Below are positions 33,640-45,755 of a DNA stretch of 64,000 nt, one piece after another. Location: the NCBI GenBank assembly GCA_005408345.1, contig SEMN01001232.1:18014-82013 (forward strand). Reading direction: 5' to 3'. Under the pieces are notes generated by a model that ran no database searches, was not told where the DNA came from, and was given only the letters and a program-made list of their open reading frames with translations. Source of the stretch: Macquaria australasica (lineage: Eukaryota; Chordata; Actinopteri; Centrarchiformes; Percichthyidae). The first letter of the stretch is position 1. Every line of letters begins with the position of its first letter. A program made the translations under genes and the position numbers.

Positions 33640-33940
33640 GATATCTGAAATGGTAAATTACATTTCGACTAGTCACAATCCTTTTTCGACATGTCAAAAT
33701 TAAATTGTAGATATCCGTAATTCTTTTTCTTACTAGTGACAAAGGAATTACTGATATCTATAATTAAATTAAAGATATCTGTAAATCAGTGTTGACTAGT
33801 CAAAATGTAATTTCTACATGTGAAAATATATTTGTAACATGTCAAAATTGTTTTACAGATATCTTAAATTAACATTTCGACATGTCAAAATGACATTTTG
33901 ACATGTCGATTCCACTAGTGAAAACTAAATCGCTACTAGT
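33640..33940. repeat. Right array of 21-22 bp phased palindromic hexamers
   Basis: Core starts are 33640, 33668, 33689, 33710, 33732, 33753, 33774, 33795, 33816, 33837, 33858, 33880, 33901, 33914 and 33935. Eleven consecutive steps from 33668 to 33901 are 21 or 22 bp. The cores mix GATATC, ACTAGT and ACATGT. Just inside the right TIR the step is broken once (13 bp). Confidence 0.92.
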
Positions 33941-34042
33941 CAGCCCTACTGATTAAATGTTAAAAGGGCTTGCCATACCATGGTTCCAAGAATCCTGAAC
34001 GGAACTGGTTCAAGAACCAGAGCTCATTTGGTGGAAAGAGGG

Positions 34043-34374
34043 CATCAATGAGAAAACCAGGCACAGGCAGCTCCATGAGTACCAAGGAGCTCAAGCATCG
34101 CAATATTTTCACCCTAGCAAGGATTCCAAATAACAGAAATAAATATGAATTGGAGATGATGATGATGTAGCCAGGTGTTTGGGAGCAGCAGCTGGAGACT
34201 CCAAAGGAACTGATGCCTCCATGCTAATGTACCAAAGATTGTGTTGGTTATCATCAGCAAGCCATAAGTTCTGGTTTTATGCACAAGGTGATATGTATAA
34301 AAACTGTCTTGGTTACAGTTTGACCAACTGTATGTATGTGTTTGGATCACACATGAAACATGAATGACAGCGTT
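34043..34374. other. Gene-free DNA, unclassified
   Basis: Short spacer after the nested MITE. Nothing was recognised. Confidence 0.4.
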
Positions 34375-34700
34375 TGCCATCAGACAGAAGATTTAGAGTC
34401 CCACAGGCTAGATTAAACAGACTGTTCCTCATTCTGTCAAACTGTTCAATCAGAGTTCGGGTTCTAAGTAGGCCTCAGTGTTCCCGTGTATACTAAACAC
34501 TGAATGTAAAAGGGAGCGATTTAGCTGATTGCATTGCAGCCACTTATTCGTAATGTCTGACATAATACATGTCTGTAGTATTTGTTTTGTCGTTTTGGTT
34601 AAGTGTTGTGTTTTGCTATGTGTGTGTGTGGCAGTATACGTCTTGGGAAGCAAGAAAAATGTCAGAAAAATATTCTGATAATAAAGTGAAAGCAAATCAA
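34375..34700 (+). pseudogene. Probable LINE C-terminal end and 3' UTR
   Basis: The start translates as LPSDRRFRVPQARLNRLFLI, close to the conserved C-terminal motif of several fish LINE ORF2 proteins (LPxGRRFRxPxxRxNR). A stop-rich, T-rich tail follows, ending near 34695 in GATAATAAAGTGAAAGCAA. The identification is by motif only and the clade is unknown. Confidence 0.4.
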
Positions 34701-35010
34701 ATCAATGTATTAGTGGCATTGGCAAAACTTCTTTTATGATCCTTTGTTTACTCTAAAGCCATCTTTTCAGTGTAACTATTTGGATATAACTATTTCCTTT
34801 TTTTATTTTTACATATAAATCTTGCAAGGGAAGCCCCTTTTCCCCACCAATAATTTTCTTACAGTCCCTAAATCAAATACTGTTCTAATGTCTAGTTTTC
34901 CAGCCCATTCAAGTCAGTAATGTAACTATGTTGCCTTCTTGGATAATACATTAAAAAAAAAAGAAGTCTATTTATTATTCATTTTGGTTTATAATTAACT
35001 TTTATTGAAA

Positions 35011-35047
35011 CAAAAGCGGTATAGAAAATGGATGGATGGATGGATGA
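35011..35047 (+). repeat. RTE-type LINE 3' end with (GGAT)n tail
   Basis: AAGCGGTATAGAAAATGGAT followed by GGAT repeats is the characteristic 3' end of fish RTE-like LINEs. Only the last few tens of bases are recognisable. Confidence 0.5.
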
Positions 35048-35589
35048 AACAAACTACCCAGTAGTGATCTGGTGAGACGTCACTCTGGACAGTCTTCCAT
35101 GTCAAGGGTCACTGCAGTGGATTGTGGTCTATTGATCTCAGGTAGGCACTATCCATCCATGAGTATAGAGATTTATAGGTTTAAATAATGAGGTCAAGAC
35201 AGAGTCTGGGTGGTCATTGCTTAATAAAGAATGGCTCTCTACACTCACCTGCTTTTTCACAGTTCTCAAAGTAGCTCTAATTGTAATGGGAATGTTTTTA
35301 TCTTAGAATGTAAATCTAATGCAAATAAATGATGCTACTATTCAGTCTAAGGGAATATTTGATCACACAGGAAAAAACTGTCAGCTTAAATAGTTTTAAA
35401 ATGCAATTAGAACTTTTGCGCCAGCCATCTATTTGCCACTGAGTAGTATTGGGTCATCATTAGTTATTTTATATGGAGGCTGTAGTATGCCAGCATGATT
35501 AGTAAAGACTTTAACTGATATTTATTTACAAGTTTTAAAAAAAGCCAAAGGCAAGCACAATTCCTGTCCTATGCTTATTTCAAAGTGAA

Positions 35590-35880
35590 ATACTCATATT
35601 ACACTGATATTATACATATTGTATATTGTTTGTGTATATATACGTTAACTGTACATATTCCTTGTAAATATTTAGTTTTCCTTTTTTTCTTCCTTTAGTG
35701 CTACCTTTATATAGTTTATTCTATTTTATTGTGCATTTTATTGTTTTATTGTTATTCTATTCTAATTGAAATATTTGAATATCTGTTTATACATTTTCTG
35801 CGTGTAGAATGGAGGGGGCTACAACTGCATTTCATTATATAATGACAAATAAAACACCTTGAATCCTTGAAATGTGTGAA
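35590..35880 (+). repeat. LINE 3' UTR tail fragment
   Basis: A T-rich stretch is followed by TACATTTTCTGCGTGTAGAA, GGGGGCTACAACTGCATTTC, and a tail of ATGACAAATAAAACACCTTG. This is the usual wording of fish LINE 3' UTRs (Rex1 or L2 type). No coding part is attached. Confidence 0.5.
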
Positions 35881-37098
35881 AACTAGGCTGAACACTTATG
35901 AGAAATCTAAAGGCAGCAAATGAGACCTACAAGTTGACGCAAGTAGTATGAGGAAATTTCTTCTGTTGTTATGAACTTCAATTAAAAATCTCTTTTCAAC
36001 CGAATTTACCTTCTGTAGCTCTGAGCTTTATATATACTTGTGATGATTGTTTCCCAACAAAATGCATATTTATACTGAGCTCCTAACATTTTCAATCACA
36101 GCAGGTCAAGTTGCATTTCTCCCGAAAGAAATATTCTTTTATATTTGACGACTGGCAGAGCTGCTAATAGAAAGCCTGACAACGTTAGCAAAGCAGGTAT
36201 GAGCCAAAGGTGAGAAGTAAACAGCTTGTGAGAACATAGTGTATCTCACTGTTCAGATGAGATGGAAGCACGACTCGCTCTGCGAGGTGTTAAATAGGAA
36301 ATACTCTGAGCAGAGAGGAGAGGTGAGAAGGGGGGAGGAGAGAGACACAGAGGGAAGCTGATGTGTAAAGATTGAGGAGTGGGAAAGAATCAGCCAAAAA
36401 GACTGGGGAGATGAACAAGGAATATTCAGAGCTGAGATAAAGAGTGAAAAGAATCGCCTAAAAATTATTCTCACATACATATGCATCAGCAAACATTATG
36501 CATTTTGTAGGTTGGTCTCCAGTGTCAAAGTCCTGTACTTCATATGCCCACTCCGGCTTCCTCCCTACAACTTCTGTGCAGCATAATAACGTCATATTTC
36601 CTGGACTGGAAAAACTGTTGCTACCACACCTAATCCATGCAGCAATTACGTTTTCTCCAAAATGCATCAAATTAGTGGTGTATAAACATATTTTTTAAAA
36701 AGCAGGGTTGCATCAAGGGAAGAAGGAAAGCAGAGGCATGAACTTTTGGACCATATAGAGTGTAGGAAGAAGACAGATCAAGTATATTAGAGAGACGTTC
36801 AGACTGAAATATTGTAGAAGTCAAACATGGACAGGGAAGGGGAATGAGAAAATTGTGATGTTTACATCAGCCAGAACAGGAAGCCATTTTGCAATAATTA
36901 TAGGCACCCTGTGGAGTTTTCTTTGGACAAACAAAAGTTATGTTTCCATTCAGTGTTACTAACCAAAACTCTGTGTGTATCCTCGAGGCCTAACAGACAT
37001 GGAATTAATTTCCTTCCTCACAAAACATTTGCAAAACTGATTGTTGGATCATTTTTAAACCTGAATTGTTTACATCCATGTTTACTTGCTAGCAGTCT
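35881..37098. other. Gene-free DNA, unclassified
   Basis: No exon or repeat was recognised. A purine-rich stretch lies at 36300-36420. Confidence 0.45.
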
Positions 37099-37542
37099 TG
37101 TAAGGATCTGAAGGACTTTTTGTTTGGACTTGTGGGTGTTGTGTGTTTCCTGTTTTATTTTGAAGTTCTCTGGTCTTGTCTCTTGTGTATTCTTTACTTC
37201 CTGTCTTTGTTCGATTTCCCGCCTTTTTTGGAGTGTTTGCACCTGTCTAGTTTCCCACCTGTGTCTACTTCCCTGATTGTCTCCTCCCTTATATATACCG
37301 GTCCTTTCCCTTTGTTCTCTGTCGAGTCATTGTATGTTAGTTTGTGTTTGCCTGCCATGTGTCTTCAGTGTTCTGTTCCACGTCATGCCATGTTCCTGTG
37401 ATTCCCTGAGTCTGTGCTCCTACCTTCTGTCACGAGGATTTTTGTGAGTGTTTGTGTTAGTGAATAAACCTTTGGACATCGTCAACTCCTGCCTGTCTGC
37501 ATTTGGGTCCTCTCTCTGTTGCCAAAATGGCAGACGGTAACA
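37099..37542 (+). mobile_element. Gypsy-type solo LTR
   Basis: The segment has TG..CA ends (TGTAAGGATC at 37099, CGGTAACA at 37542). It has a pyrimidine-rich U3, a TATATATAC box near 37291-37299, AATAAACC near 37463, and GCATTTGGGTCC near the U5 end. Words in U3 (CTTCCTG, GATTTCCCGCC) also occur in the LTR part of the gypsy fragment at 26706-26960. No internal region follows, so it is most simply a solo LTR left by recombination. Confidence 0.58.
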
Positions 37543-38104
37543 AGTCTTTCCTGCTTTTGCTGTATCTTGGCCTGTTACCACTGCCTGTAGATTAAAGGAA
37601 TGTGAAACCACTGGCAGCCGGACTGTATTTCGTCACCAGCAAACAAAAACCCATTTATAAAAATCTGCTCTGTAGCGCTACAAGAGGTCAAAAACTCTAC
37701 AGAGTACCTGTTTTATTCTCTCATTAAGTGCGTTTACATGCACTTAAGTAACCAGATTACTCAGAGAAACCAGGTTACGCAGGTAATTGGTGAATGTGTT
37801 TAGATGCGCAGTGGTAACCTGGTTACTGTAAATCTGGGTATACATGCAGCAGGTCAGTAATGAGATTTCTCCCCTACCACTGACCTTATTTTGGAATCAT
37901 GGCTTTCTTATTTTAACTGTACTGGCGACAGAAGACGCTGTGTCTAAATTTAAGACTAAATTCACACTTCTGGGGTGGGGGGGGGGGTAGTGAGAGGACA
38001 GAAAGACAGACAGAGCAGAGCTTTTCCTCAGTGTGAAATAGTCTGAATTTAACAAACACTAATGTTCAGCTGATTTATTTAGAGTTCTAGACTTTGTAAG
38101 TTTC
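37543..38104. other. Gene-free DNA with poly-G
   Basis: A G run of about 13 bases lies near 37975-37988. CAGGTTACGCAGGTAATTGG and neighbours look like the start of another decayed MITE, but the ends could not be set. Confidence 0.35.
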
Positions 38105-38811
38105 AGGGCGTCTTCATACCTAACCTGTTTGGTTCGGTTTAAACTAACTCTGAGTTTGCCCGGTTAGTGCGGCTCGTTTGGGCAGGTGTGAACACAGTAA
38201 TCGCACTTGGGTTTAAGACCCTTGAGAAGAGGTGGTCTCGGTCCGGTTCCAAATGAACTCTGGAGTGGTTTGTTTGGGTTGTGAACGTGATCCGACCTCG
38301 ATCCGACCCAACTACCAGGTGTACTCCACAAGTTTGAGCTAAACGGCTCCTGTAGCCAGGTGTGCTTTGCATTCTGGGATGCAGCAGAGCAAGCAAACTG
38401 TAGCTGTGTCTCAATTCAGGGGCTGCCTGCTTCTAAGGACGTGCGGCTTTCATAGACCGCAAAGGCCGAACCAAGACGGTCTAGTCTATGCAGGATTTCC
38501 TATTTGCTCTGGTCGCCTAGCAACCTTGACAGCTGCAGTTGACGTTTGAGGTTTTTAAGGCCCCTTGGTTTTTTAACATTTGTATCATTAGCTATATGAG
38601 TGAGTTGAAACCCAATACTTACATTTAAAAGTGTTAACCTGCTCAGCCGCTGCTGACGGTACGTTGTTACGTGGTTTGTAGTGATGCATTTTAGTTTGCT
38701 TGGATTTTTGTCTGTGAAAAGAAACTGAGCCAAGGGGAAAACACTCCAATTTTACAAACTCATCAACTGATTCAGACCAGAGCAAACAAACTATAAGTGT
38801 GAAAACGCCCT
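38105..38811. mobile_element. MITE, AGGGCGTTTTCA-type ends
   Basis: AGGGCGTCTTCATACC at 38105 and the complement of GTGTGAAAACGCCCT at 38811 form imperfect terminal inverted repeats. The interior contains GTTCGGTTTAAACT, GAGAAGAGGTGGTCTCGGTC, and a right part that matches 14598-14797 in reverse. A segment near 38403-38500 looks like a different repeat inserted in it. It is non-coding. Confidence 0.7.
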
Positions 38812-39660
38812 CAGTCTCAGTTGGATTCGGATCGAATCATTTTATACAAGGACGCATCGCTCCATGTAATGATCTCTCCTTTCATTCATTGCTCAGCTGT
38901 TACTTTGCTTGTCTGCAGTCTTTTGTCATGCACATGCCTTCATAAAAAGCCAATTAGAAAGCCTGGTTCCATGGCAGAGAAATTGGCATTCTCCAGGAGA
39001 AATCAAGCTGGGGAATTCAGGTTTCCCTCATCTCCTACCCTGATTACAGTATCAGGTTTCTGGATTACATGACATTTAAGAAATCAGCTGACTGGACAAA
39101 GATGACTGTAACCTGGAGTCCCATTCCTTAATATTACCATGTATCATTTTCCACATGCATGCCTTCGCCTATGTGCATTCTCCATTGAAAAAATAAAGAA
39201 ACTGCAGCTGCTGTAAATCTGCAGCTACATGACTGAAACACTTACCACAGGACATCTCACTGTATAATTCATCTGTGATTTCACAATAGAAAAGTGAAAT
39301 GGCCCGTGGTTGCTGCATGCTGCAGGTATATGTTACGACTAACTACTACTAACTTGACAGATTTAACTATGCAGTTATAAACACTTGCCAGAGGACAGAG
39401 CTTATGATGGGTACAAATTATGTATTTTTTTTTTTTTTACATTTTAGTGTATGCAGTATTGTTGAAAAGGCCCTTAAGCATGGCAGATGGAAAATGCTGT
39501 GCAGTGCTGGTCACCCCTTTATAACCCTGTTTGTGTCAGCAAAGGCACACACTCAATCTCTCAAAGGTCTCCATGACTGCGCATGGCTTCATAGATCTTC
39601 ATAGATGGGCTAACATAGATCACAGCATGAAGGCCGGTGTGCTCTTTTATTTTATTCTCC

Positions 39661-39709
<49 letters not shown>

Positions 39710-40429
39710 AGAGCTATAGAGACATAAAAGAGAGAGGAAGAAATAGAGACATAAAGAAATAACGAGGGGCTTGAGAACAAGATTGTTCCCAAGCTCCAAC
39801 AAGCAGATGACCAGAGGCTATAACTCCTGCACCGATTAGCCTTTTCTTGTTTTACAGGGGGCTCATCTAGTATTTAAGGGGCTGACTCTGAAAACAAAGT
39901 GTTTCCTTCATAAGTCATTCAGAAGTGGCTGGATTCTACAGCAGTAACCACACTATGCTCCAAAACCCAAAGTTTACCTAATTTTACAATATAAAAAATG
40001 TATAAACAAAATAATGAAAGCACAAACCATGTATGAACATAAAGTACTTTGTGTAATAGCCATTATATACCAATGACAGACGCAGGTGTAAGGTGCTGCC
40101 CTGTGACCAGTGATCCAAACACGACTCACCTTGAGGTCAGAGACCAGGGTTGGCTGCACCAACAGACAAATCAAAACACCTGCAAGCCCCTGAGAAAACA
40201 AAAGACAAAAAAATATTTTTAAAAACTACCAGCTTTATTAAAAAAAATGAAGACTGCCATATCACACCAGAATTGCAAGAGTGAAAAGTGTAATTTGACA
40301 CACAATAAGTCAAGTATCAGAGCTTTGCTACGGTTTTCTGGTTACAACCAATCAGAAATGTAACTACACTTATGATGTCCTTTAGTCCTTCTTGGAGATA
40401 TATATTGGACAAATCCGCAACATGAGATT
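38812..40429. other. Gene-free DNA with TC/TG microsatellite
   Basis: A (TC)n-(TG)n compound run lies at about 39658-39709. No coding or element signature was recognised elsewhere. Confidence 0.45.
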
Positions 40430-41100
40430 TCGTCCAGTGCCAACATTCGGTGCCAATGCAGGAAGTCGTGCGTCCTTTATGTAGCGAAGTGGAAAGTAAG
40501 GATGTGGAGGTTGGGCATGTAACACATACAATTATTTGTATTATTATTTTAAGGGCAAAATTTCTCTTTTCCTTTCTTACTAGATATGTTTAGTGTAATT
40601 AAATTTCTCTCTTTATGTCCCACATATATGTCTAGTGTGATAACTTGTTTTTTCCTGTTAATCAGTCTTAATTCTGTACACTCAGATAATTTCTGTTTGA
40701 GGTCATCTCTGTTTTAGGTACATTGGTATCTTGGTTGGTTACAGCGGGAGGACAAATTGTTTGTAATCAGGGGAAAAGACAGCTGCAGTCTGGGGAACAG
40801 TCTGCCCTGGGTTTCCAGCCTTGGGCAGGGAAACTTAGCTGGAGACAGACTATCTTTGTTAGAGGTGATTCTGTACTCTAATATGTCTGTCTGTGTATTG
40901 TGAGGTTATAAGTATGTGACAGCATCTTTCCTTCTTGGTCAGACGCTTCATATGCATTTTGGTGTATGATCTCTGTCCTTCAGCTGAATTGGATTGACTC
41001 TGTGTGCTCGCCTGCACCCCCGCTTTTATCTATCTCTTTTATTCTTTTTCACAATTTCATCTGATTGTTTCATTCTTTTCTTAATTAAATATACAAAAGA
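40430..41100 (+). other. LTR-like or unclassified repeat
   Basis: The sequence has LTR-like features: T-rich tract, GTGTGCTCGCCTGCACC near 41000, and AATTAAATATACAAAAGACA at its end. I could not place termini, a TATA box or an internal region with confidence. It could equally be ordinary AT-rich DNA. Confidence 0.2.
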
Positions 41101-41869
41101 CAACGGCTTGTTGAATCTTCATTTTATTTGCTCACTTCTCCAAAGGAAATACACAATTTCCACCACAATTATTATCTGTGGTTATTTTGCCATAACCATG
41201 GTCTTTCCCTAACCAAATGTTTTGGTTGCCTAACTCTAACCATACCTCAACTTTATCCTTTCCGTAGTTGTCATGTGCAGATATTGTAGAAAACAGTTAT
41301 TGTAAAATGTTGATAGTTGACATTGAAAAAATGTTGTCACTGAATGTAATCTGGGCTTTTTCAGAATCATCCAATATCAACATCCTTTTTGGAGATAGGC
41401 TTGTGCAGTCATACTGCATTTTGTGTGTAGTGGATGTTGACCCCTTTCTCCAGAAAGAAAAGTAAAGAGGGTTCAAATCAGCTTCCCATAAAGATTCAGT
41501 GGTGTTTACATCTGCTGTTTAAGAGGTCTCTGACTTTATTTTAGTGTTAATGAAACCACTCTTTAGGGGGCATTATCATCTTGATAAATGTGAAGATCAT
41601 GTGGGAACAGTGCTTTCTATAAAATGGCTTCATATTCCCATTAAATGGCTGCTATACCTTTGCAGAGCTGTCATTATGTTTACCAGGTGGCAGCAGACAG
41701 TGAAGGCTTATTTTACCTTTCCCCAAATGTACTGCAAATGCAAAAATTAGAACTTCAGATTATTTGTTTTATTGGTTAGGAGACTTAAGGTTTTAAGCTC
41801 CTTATAGCAGGTTATGTGTTCTTGTCTTCTGCCCTTGAATACCACAGGTTCAACATGTCACCAATGATA
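41101..41869. other. Gene-free DNA, unclassified
   Basis: AT-rich, with nothing recognised. Confidence 0.4.
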
Positions 41870-42070
41870 CAATCTCGGAACCCATCGGCTATCTTCTGAC
41901 GACGATTTAGTCTCTGGGGGCAACTGCCAATGATTCAGGGCTTCCAGTGTAGCCAGCAGATATCCGGATAATGGATATCTGGGCCAAGACCTCCGCTTTT
42001 GTGCGCCGGTCATTATTTACAGTCCAATTAGCAATCTCGGAACCTATCGGCTATCGCCTGACAACGATTT
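41870..42070 (+). repeat. 39-bp direct repeat pair flanking a small palindrome
   Basis: CAATCTCGGAACCCATCGGC.. at 41870-41908 recurs at 42032-42070 with about four changes. Between them CAGATATCC (41957-41965) and GGATATCTG (41973-41981) form a 9-bp perfect inverted repeat. This may be part of a decayed transposon. Confidence 0.75.
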
Positions 42071-42254
42071 GAATGCAGATACATTTTAAAAAAGCTAATA
42101 AATGCTAATCTCTAGGGTTCTGAGATTGATAAAAAGCTAAATCGTTCTGAGATTGCATTTCGGCCAATGCGTTCCGTCTCTTTTGCCCTCTACAAGGACT
42201 GTTTACCTGCATGCAACCAAACATAACTGGCCAATACTACTCGGACTACAAACG

Positions 42255-42350
42255 GACTACAAAGGGAAACCAGAACGCTTCTGATACCAAAAGCTTGTCC
42301 CTTGCCTACAGATTCTGCATTCATATGCAGATATCTGTTTATAGAGATTA
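42255..42350 (+). repeat. Dispersed 96-bp repeat, copy 2
   Basis: Collinear with 4071-4166, about three differences. Together with the 39-bp repeats just upstream it probably belongs to one MITE family. Confidence 0.85.
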
Positions 42351-45239
42351 CCAATGACATGAATGCTTTGAGAAGTTAACAAAGTGAATAATTAACAGTT
42401 TGTGTAAAACTAAAATTTGCGAGGCTGTAGTGCAGTGCGTATTTCTGTGACGGATACAGTTTAGGCAAAATCTTAATGCTAACACAGTATACAGCCAAAT
42501 GAAATTTATCTGCCTTTTTACTTAGACTTTTGTTACAAAGTTGAAGTACACTTTTCATTTGGTGCTCCTGTCATTATTCCAGTATTGTAAACTTCTAAAA
42601 CAACATCAGCAGAACCAAATTAGACACGTGGAGGAATAGCCAAAATATCCTTGAACCACTGCTAATACAAAGCAGTGCAAGGGAAATGTGCTAATATCCT
42701 GACACAGTCACAAACTCTGCAACTACAGCTTCACGGCCTACATAAAAACTGACGTTTCCACATGTATTGATCTGTTGGCAGCAGTGGATAACTCTAAAGT
42801 AAAATAATGTTTTCAATTGGCACTTTTGACAGTTTTGAATGGTGCAGCCCATCATGTGGTATAATCTCATTTACACTGTGAAATAATCTGACATTTAACT
42901 CTGTGTTACAGATTGGGTCTTTTCAATTCAGTCCAAAGATTGAAACGTCTAATTAGGATCATCATGACAAGACCACACAGAGGGGAAATCAATTTTGGAC
43001 AATCTGTAAATTTGCAGTGTGTGCATACTAATATTTTTTGACATTTGGAAATACCACACAAATGTGTGTGAAATATACTACATGCTGTAGGTGATTCTGC
43101 TTTATGTGTTTTGTGAAAAGGTTACCAGTGAGGTAACCACGGTAAAGCTTAGGCAGCACATCTGAAGGTTAATCTTACTGTATACGTGTGTGTGTGTGTG
43201 TGTTTGACTGCTCACCAGTGTGTGTTCACATGTTCCTCTGTGTAGACACAGCGGGGGGATCACTGTGTGATAGATCCGATGCCATTCAGCCAATTTATGC
43301 TAACAGAAAATGACATTGGTGACAGGGTCCAATTCACTGAGCTGGCCCACTGACTGGTGAGGAGGCCCTGCTATTGATCCATGCTCACACATGCTGCCAG
43401 TTGTCAGAGCTTCAATTCACTGGAAATTAGCTGGATGACACCTTGAAGATGTTTCAAGCTCTAGAAATTGCTTTGGAGAGTGAGGGCTTACAAGTGAAGG
43501 CTGCATACTAAACAGTCAGGCCTTCCACAGCTTTTCTCTGGCCTTCTCAGTCTCAACAAGGACTTGCTAACCCACACAAGTACATACACATGGGATTCTG
43601 TATGGCAAGCTAATCAATATCGCATAATACTCTAGAGGTGAACATGATCATCAACATTTTTTTGCTTTTTAGCTTAGCTTTCTAGCTTAGTTTCAGCAGC
43701 ACAAAATATCCAAGTCCACCTCTCAAACAATATCCAGCATTCACAAGCATATGAAAATGTTTTCGTGTTTTGTGGATGCATTTTTGGGATCAGTGGCAGT
43801 CTGCACTAACATCTGTGACAAACACATTGCATTTTCTGTTCACAACACAACCATACAAATATAAAAGAAGCTTCCATACTTTATTCTTTCAGTCCTCAAA
43901 AGAAATTGTAGTTCCAAAAGTGGGCTGCATACAAAAGAAAACAATGCACATTCAGAAATACTCGTCAAAAACTTGGTTCGAACTAAGGTCCCGCCTCTGA
44001 CCGGGAAGATAGCCAGTCATAGTTTAGGATAATGGGGTGGCCAATCAGATTTAAGGGATGGCTTGTGCCACCCCAGGCCACCCCCTGGACATGCCCCTGG
44101 GTTCTATCGCAAGCCTGTTTCAAATGAAGGCTGACACAGGTTGCAGTTTAAATTAAATTACAAGCACCACTTTTTGGCAAAAGATCCATATTACAGTTTT
44201 ATCGTAAATCTTCAAATTTAACTAAACATATCAAAGCCCACAGAGAGCTATGATTAGATATGAATCAGTAGTCTGTTATTTACAAACTATTTAGTTATTT
44301 TTCTTCTGTGTCTGCGATGAATTCCAGCTAATGCATTGCTGTTAAAAGATACATAAAAGCCTTATCGTCGCCACTTCTCTTTGTGAGACTTTTACGACTG
44401 GAGCAGTCAGTGAGCTGGCCCAGTTGGCGCGAGAGATATCGCCGTTATTAAATTTGGGTTTTATTGTTGACAGTGGTTGTAGTTGGCGGGTGAGCAGTGT
44501 CTTGTGTCAGTGAACAGAGAGTGATAAACTGACACTGTCAGAGAGGAAGAAAGAAGATTAAAGATTGAGACAGAGAAAAAGGGAGGGAGGAGAAAGAAAA
44601 CAAAAGACAGAGACAAAGACGTTTTTAGCAGGCGAAGGACCACAGTGATCATTAGTCAGACAACCTGAGCCAGATATTTTAGTTTAATCATGTCTCCCTT
44701 TGGTTTTTAAGAGCCTGTAAACCTAATGGACCTATATACAATTCTCTATTCTTTTCCATGTGTCAGTTTTATAGATTGCCATTTAAACATCATTCTTCTA
44801 GTAAATGGAAGTCTCACCAGTGACTACTGTATGTACACATTCATTTAGTTCTATGAAAAACTGAACTGTGGCAGGTATCAGTCTGTGTGCCTTTCAATAG
44901 TAAGTTTGTTCTGTCAAACCTATTTATTTCCTTTTTTTTCCTTCATGTTCAATTTTTTGTCATACTCAAACTTCTCCTTTGCTGTCATACTTTTTTCTAC
45001 GCATGCATCCATGGAAACACGTTATCCCCACATTTGTCCTTTGTTTTACCCCCTTCTTTCTGCTGTGCTCCAGTAATGCCATCATTTTATAGAGCGGCTG
45101 CCATGGATAGTTAATGAATCTCTTTGTGTCCAGTCATTTAAAACAGAGGAATCAGTTAAATATTACATGTGTAGAACTACATGGGTTCAAACAGTACCCA
45201 GTAATATTTAACTGTCATTGTCTATTGTTTTGGCAGCAG
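42351..45239. other. Gene-free DNA, unclassified
   Basis: Long stretch without recognisable coding or repeat content except a short (GT)n near 43187-43203. Confidence 0.45.
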
Positions 45240-45755
45240 ATACTGTAAGCTTAAAGCTGCACTAATCAATATGTTTACATTAACAATGTATCAAATTACT
45301 ATGTGTAATGTGAAAGGTGTTGCTTGTGGTGACAAACCCAAAGAGAATTATCACCCAACTCTATAGTTCCCCCTCAGCTTTTTAGCATTTTAGCTTCTTT
45401 CAGCTCTTTCTTTTGGCTTTACGGCTAGCAGCTTCACTGGTTCACTACCACTACTCTCAGCAGCAAGCAGCTGTTTTCAGCAATAAACCCACTGTACACT
45501 ACCTGCCCAGCACTGAACAGCAGGCAGAAACATTTAGCGACTAGCTTGTGAACATAGTGGAGCATTTAGCAGCTAAAGAGCCAAATATGTTTCTCAGGAG
45601 TTGGTGGAGACCAAACCAGAGCTAAAAGGAGAGTGAATATTAGACTTACATTTAACAGGTGGCCAGAAACACAACTTCAAAGAAATGCTGATGTTACTGT
45701 GTGCCTGCTGGGTGTGTAAATAGGCAGGTGTGGCATTAGCATCCTTTAGCCTTGT
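45240..45755 (-). mobile_element. Dispersed non-coding repeat (copy B)
   Basis: Its reverse complement is collinear with 5833-6400, including GTAAGTCTAATATTCACTCT, GGCTCTTTAGCTGCTAAATG and GAACATAGTGGAGC-type words. It starts near TTAAAGCTGCACTAATCAAT, the probable end of the family. It is non-coding. Confidence 0.62.

Larger units (their letters stand above)
31973..33977. mobile_element. 2.0-kb element with 32-bp perfect TIRs and phased palindromes
   Basis: The terminal inverted repeats 31973-32004 and 33946-33977 are perfect over 32 bp (TATGGCAAGCCCTTTTAACA...). Inside them are two arrays of palindromic hexamers spaced 21-22 bp, a core at 33085-33590, and an L2-tail insertion at 32200-32478. 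The core has a 32-bp tandem repeat, a 25-bp hairpin with CCAAT/ATTGG words, and a 66-codon open frame with a good initiation context (33324-33524, no family recognised). No transposase is visible, so the element is non-autonomous or of unknown mechanism. It lies inside the MITE at 31526-34042. ACCATGGTT occurs on both sides and may be a target duplication. Confidence 0.8.
31526..34042. mobile_element. hAT-like MITE, split by a 2-kb inserted element
   Basis: The outer ends are imperfect inverted repeats: CCCCTTTTCCACCAA at 31526-31540 and TTGGTGGAAAGAGGG at 34028-34042. Subterminal words also pair (AACAGGTTCCGTTCCAG on the left, GAACGGAACTGGTTC on the right). The left part (31526-31972) and right part (33978-34042) are separated by the element at 31973-33977. 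No coding capacity is seen. Confidence 0.62.

Noticed and set aside
32022..33940. Regular 21-22 bp spacing suggested a CRISPR array
   Set aside because: The repeated units are only 6-10 bp palindromes of three kinds in AT-rich linkers, there are no direct repeats of 23-47 bp with unique spacers, and the context is a eukaryotic transposon.
43960..44010. GGTTCGAAC resembled a tRNA B box
   Set aside because: No A box at the right distance upstream and no cloverleaf could be built.
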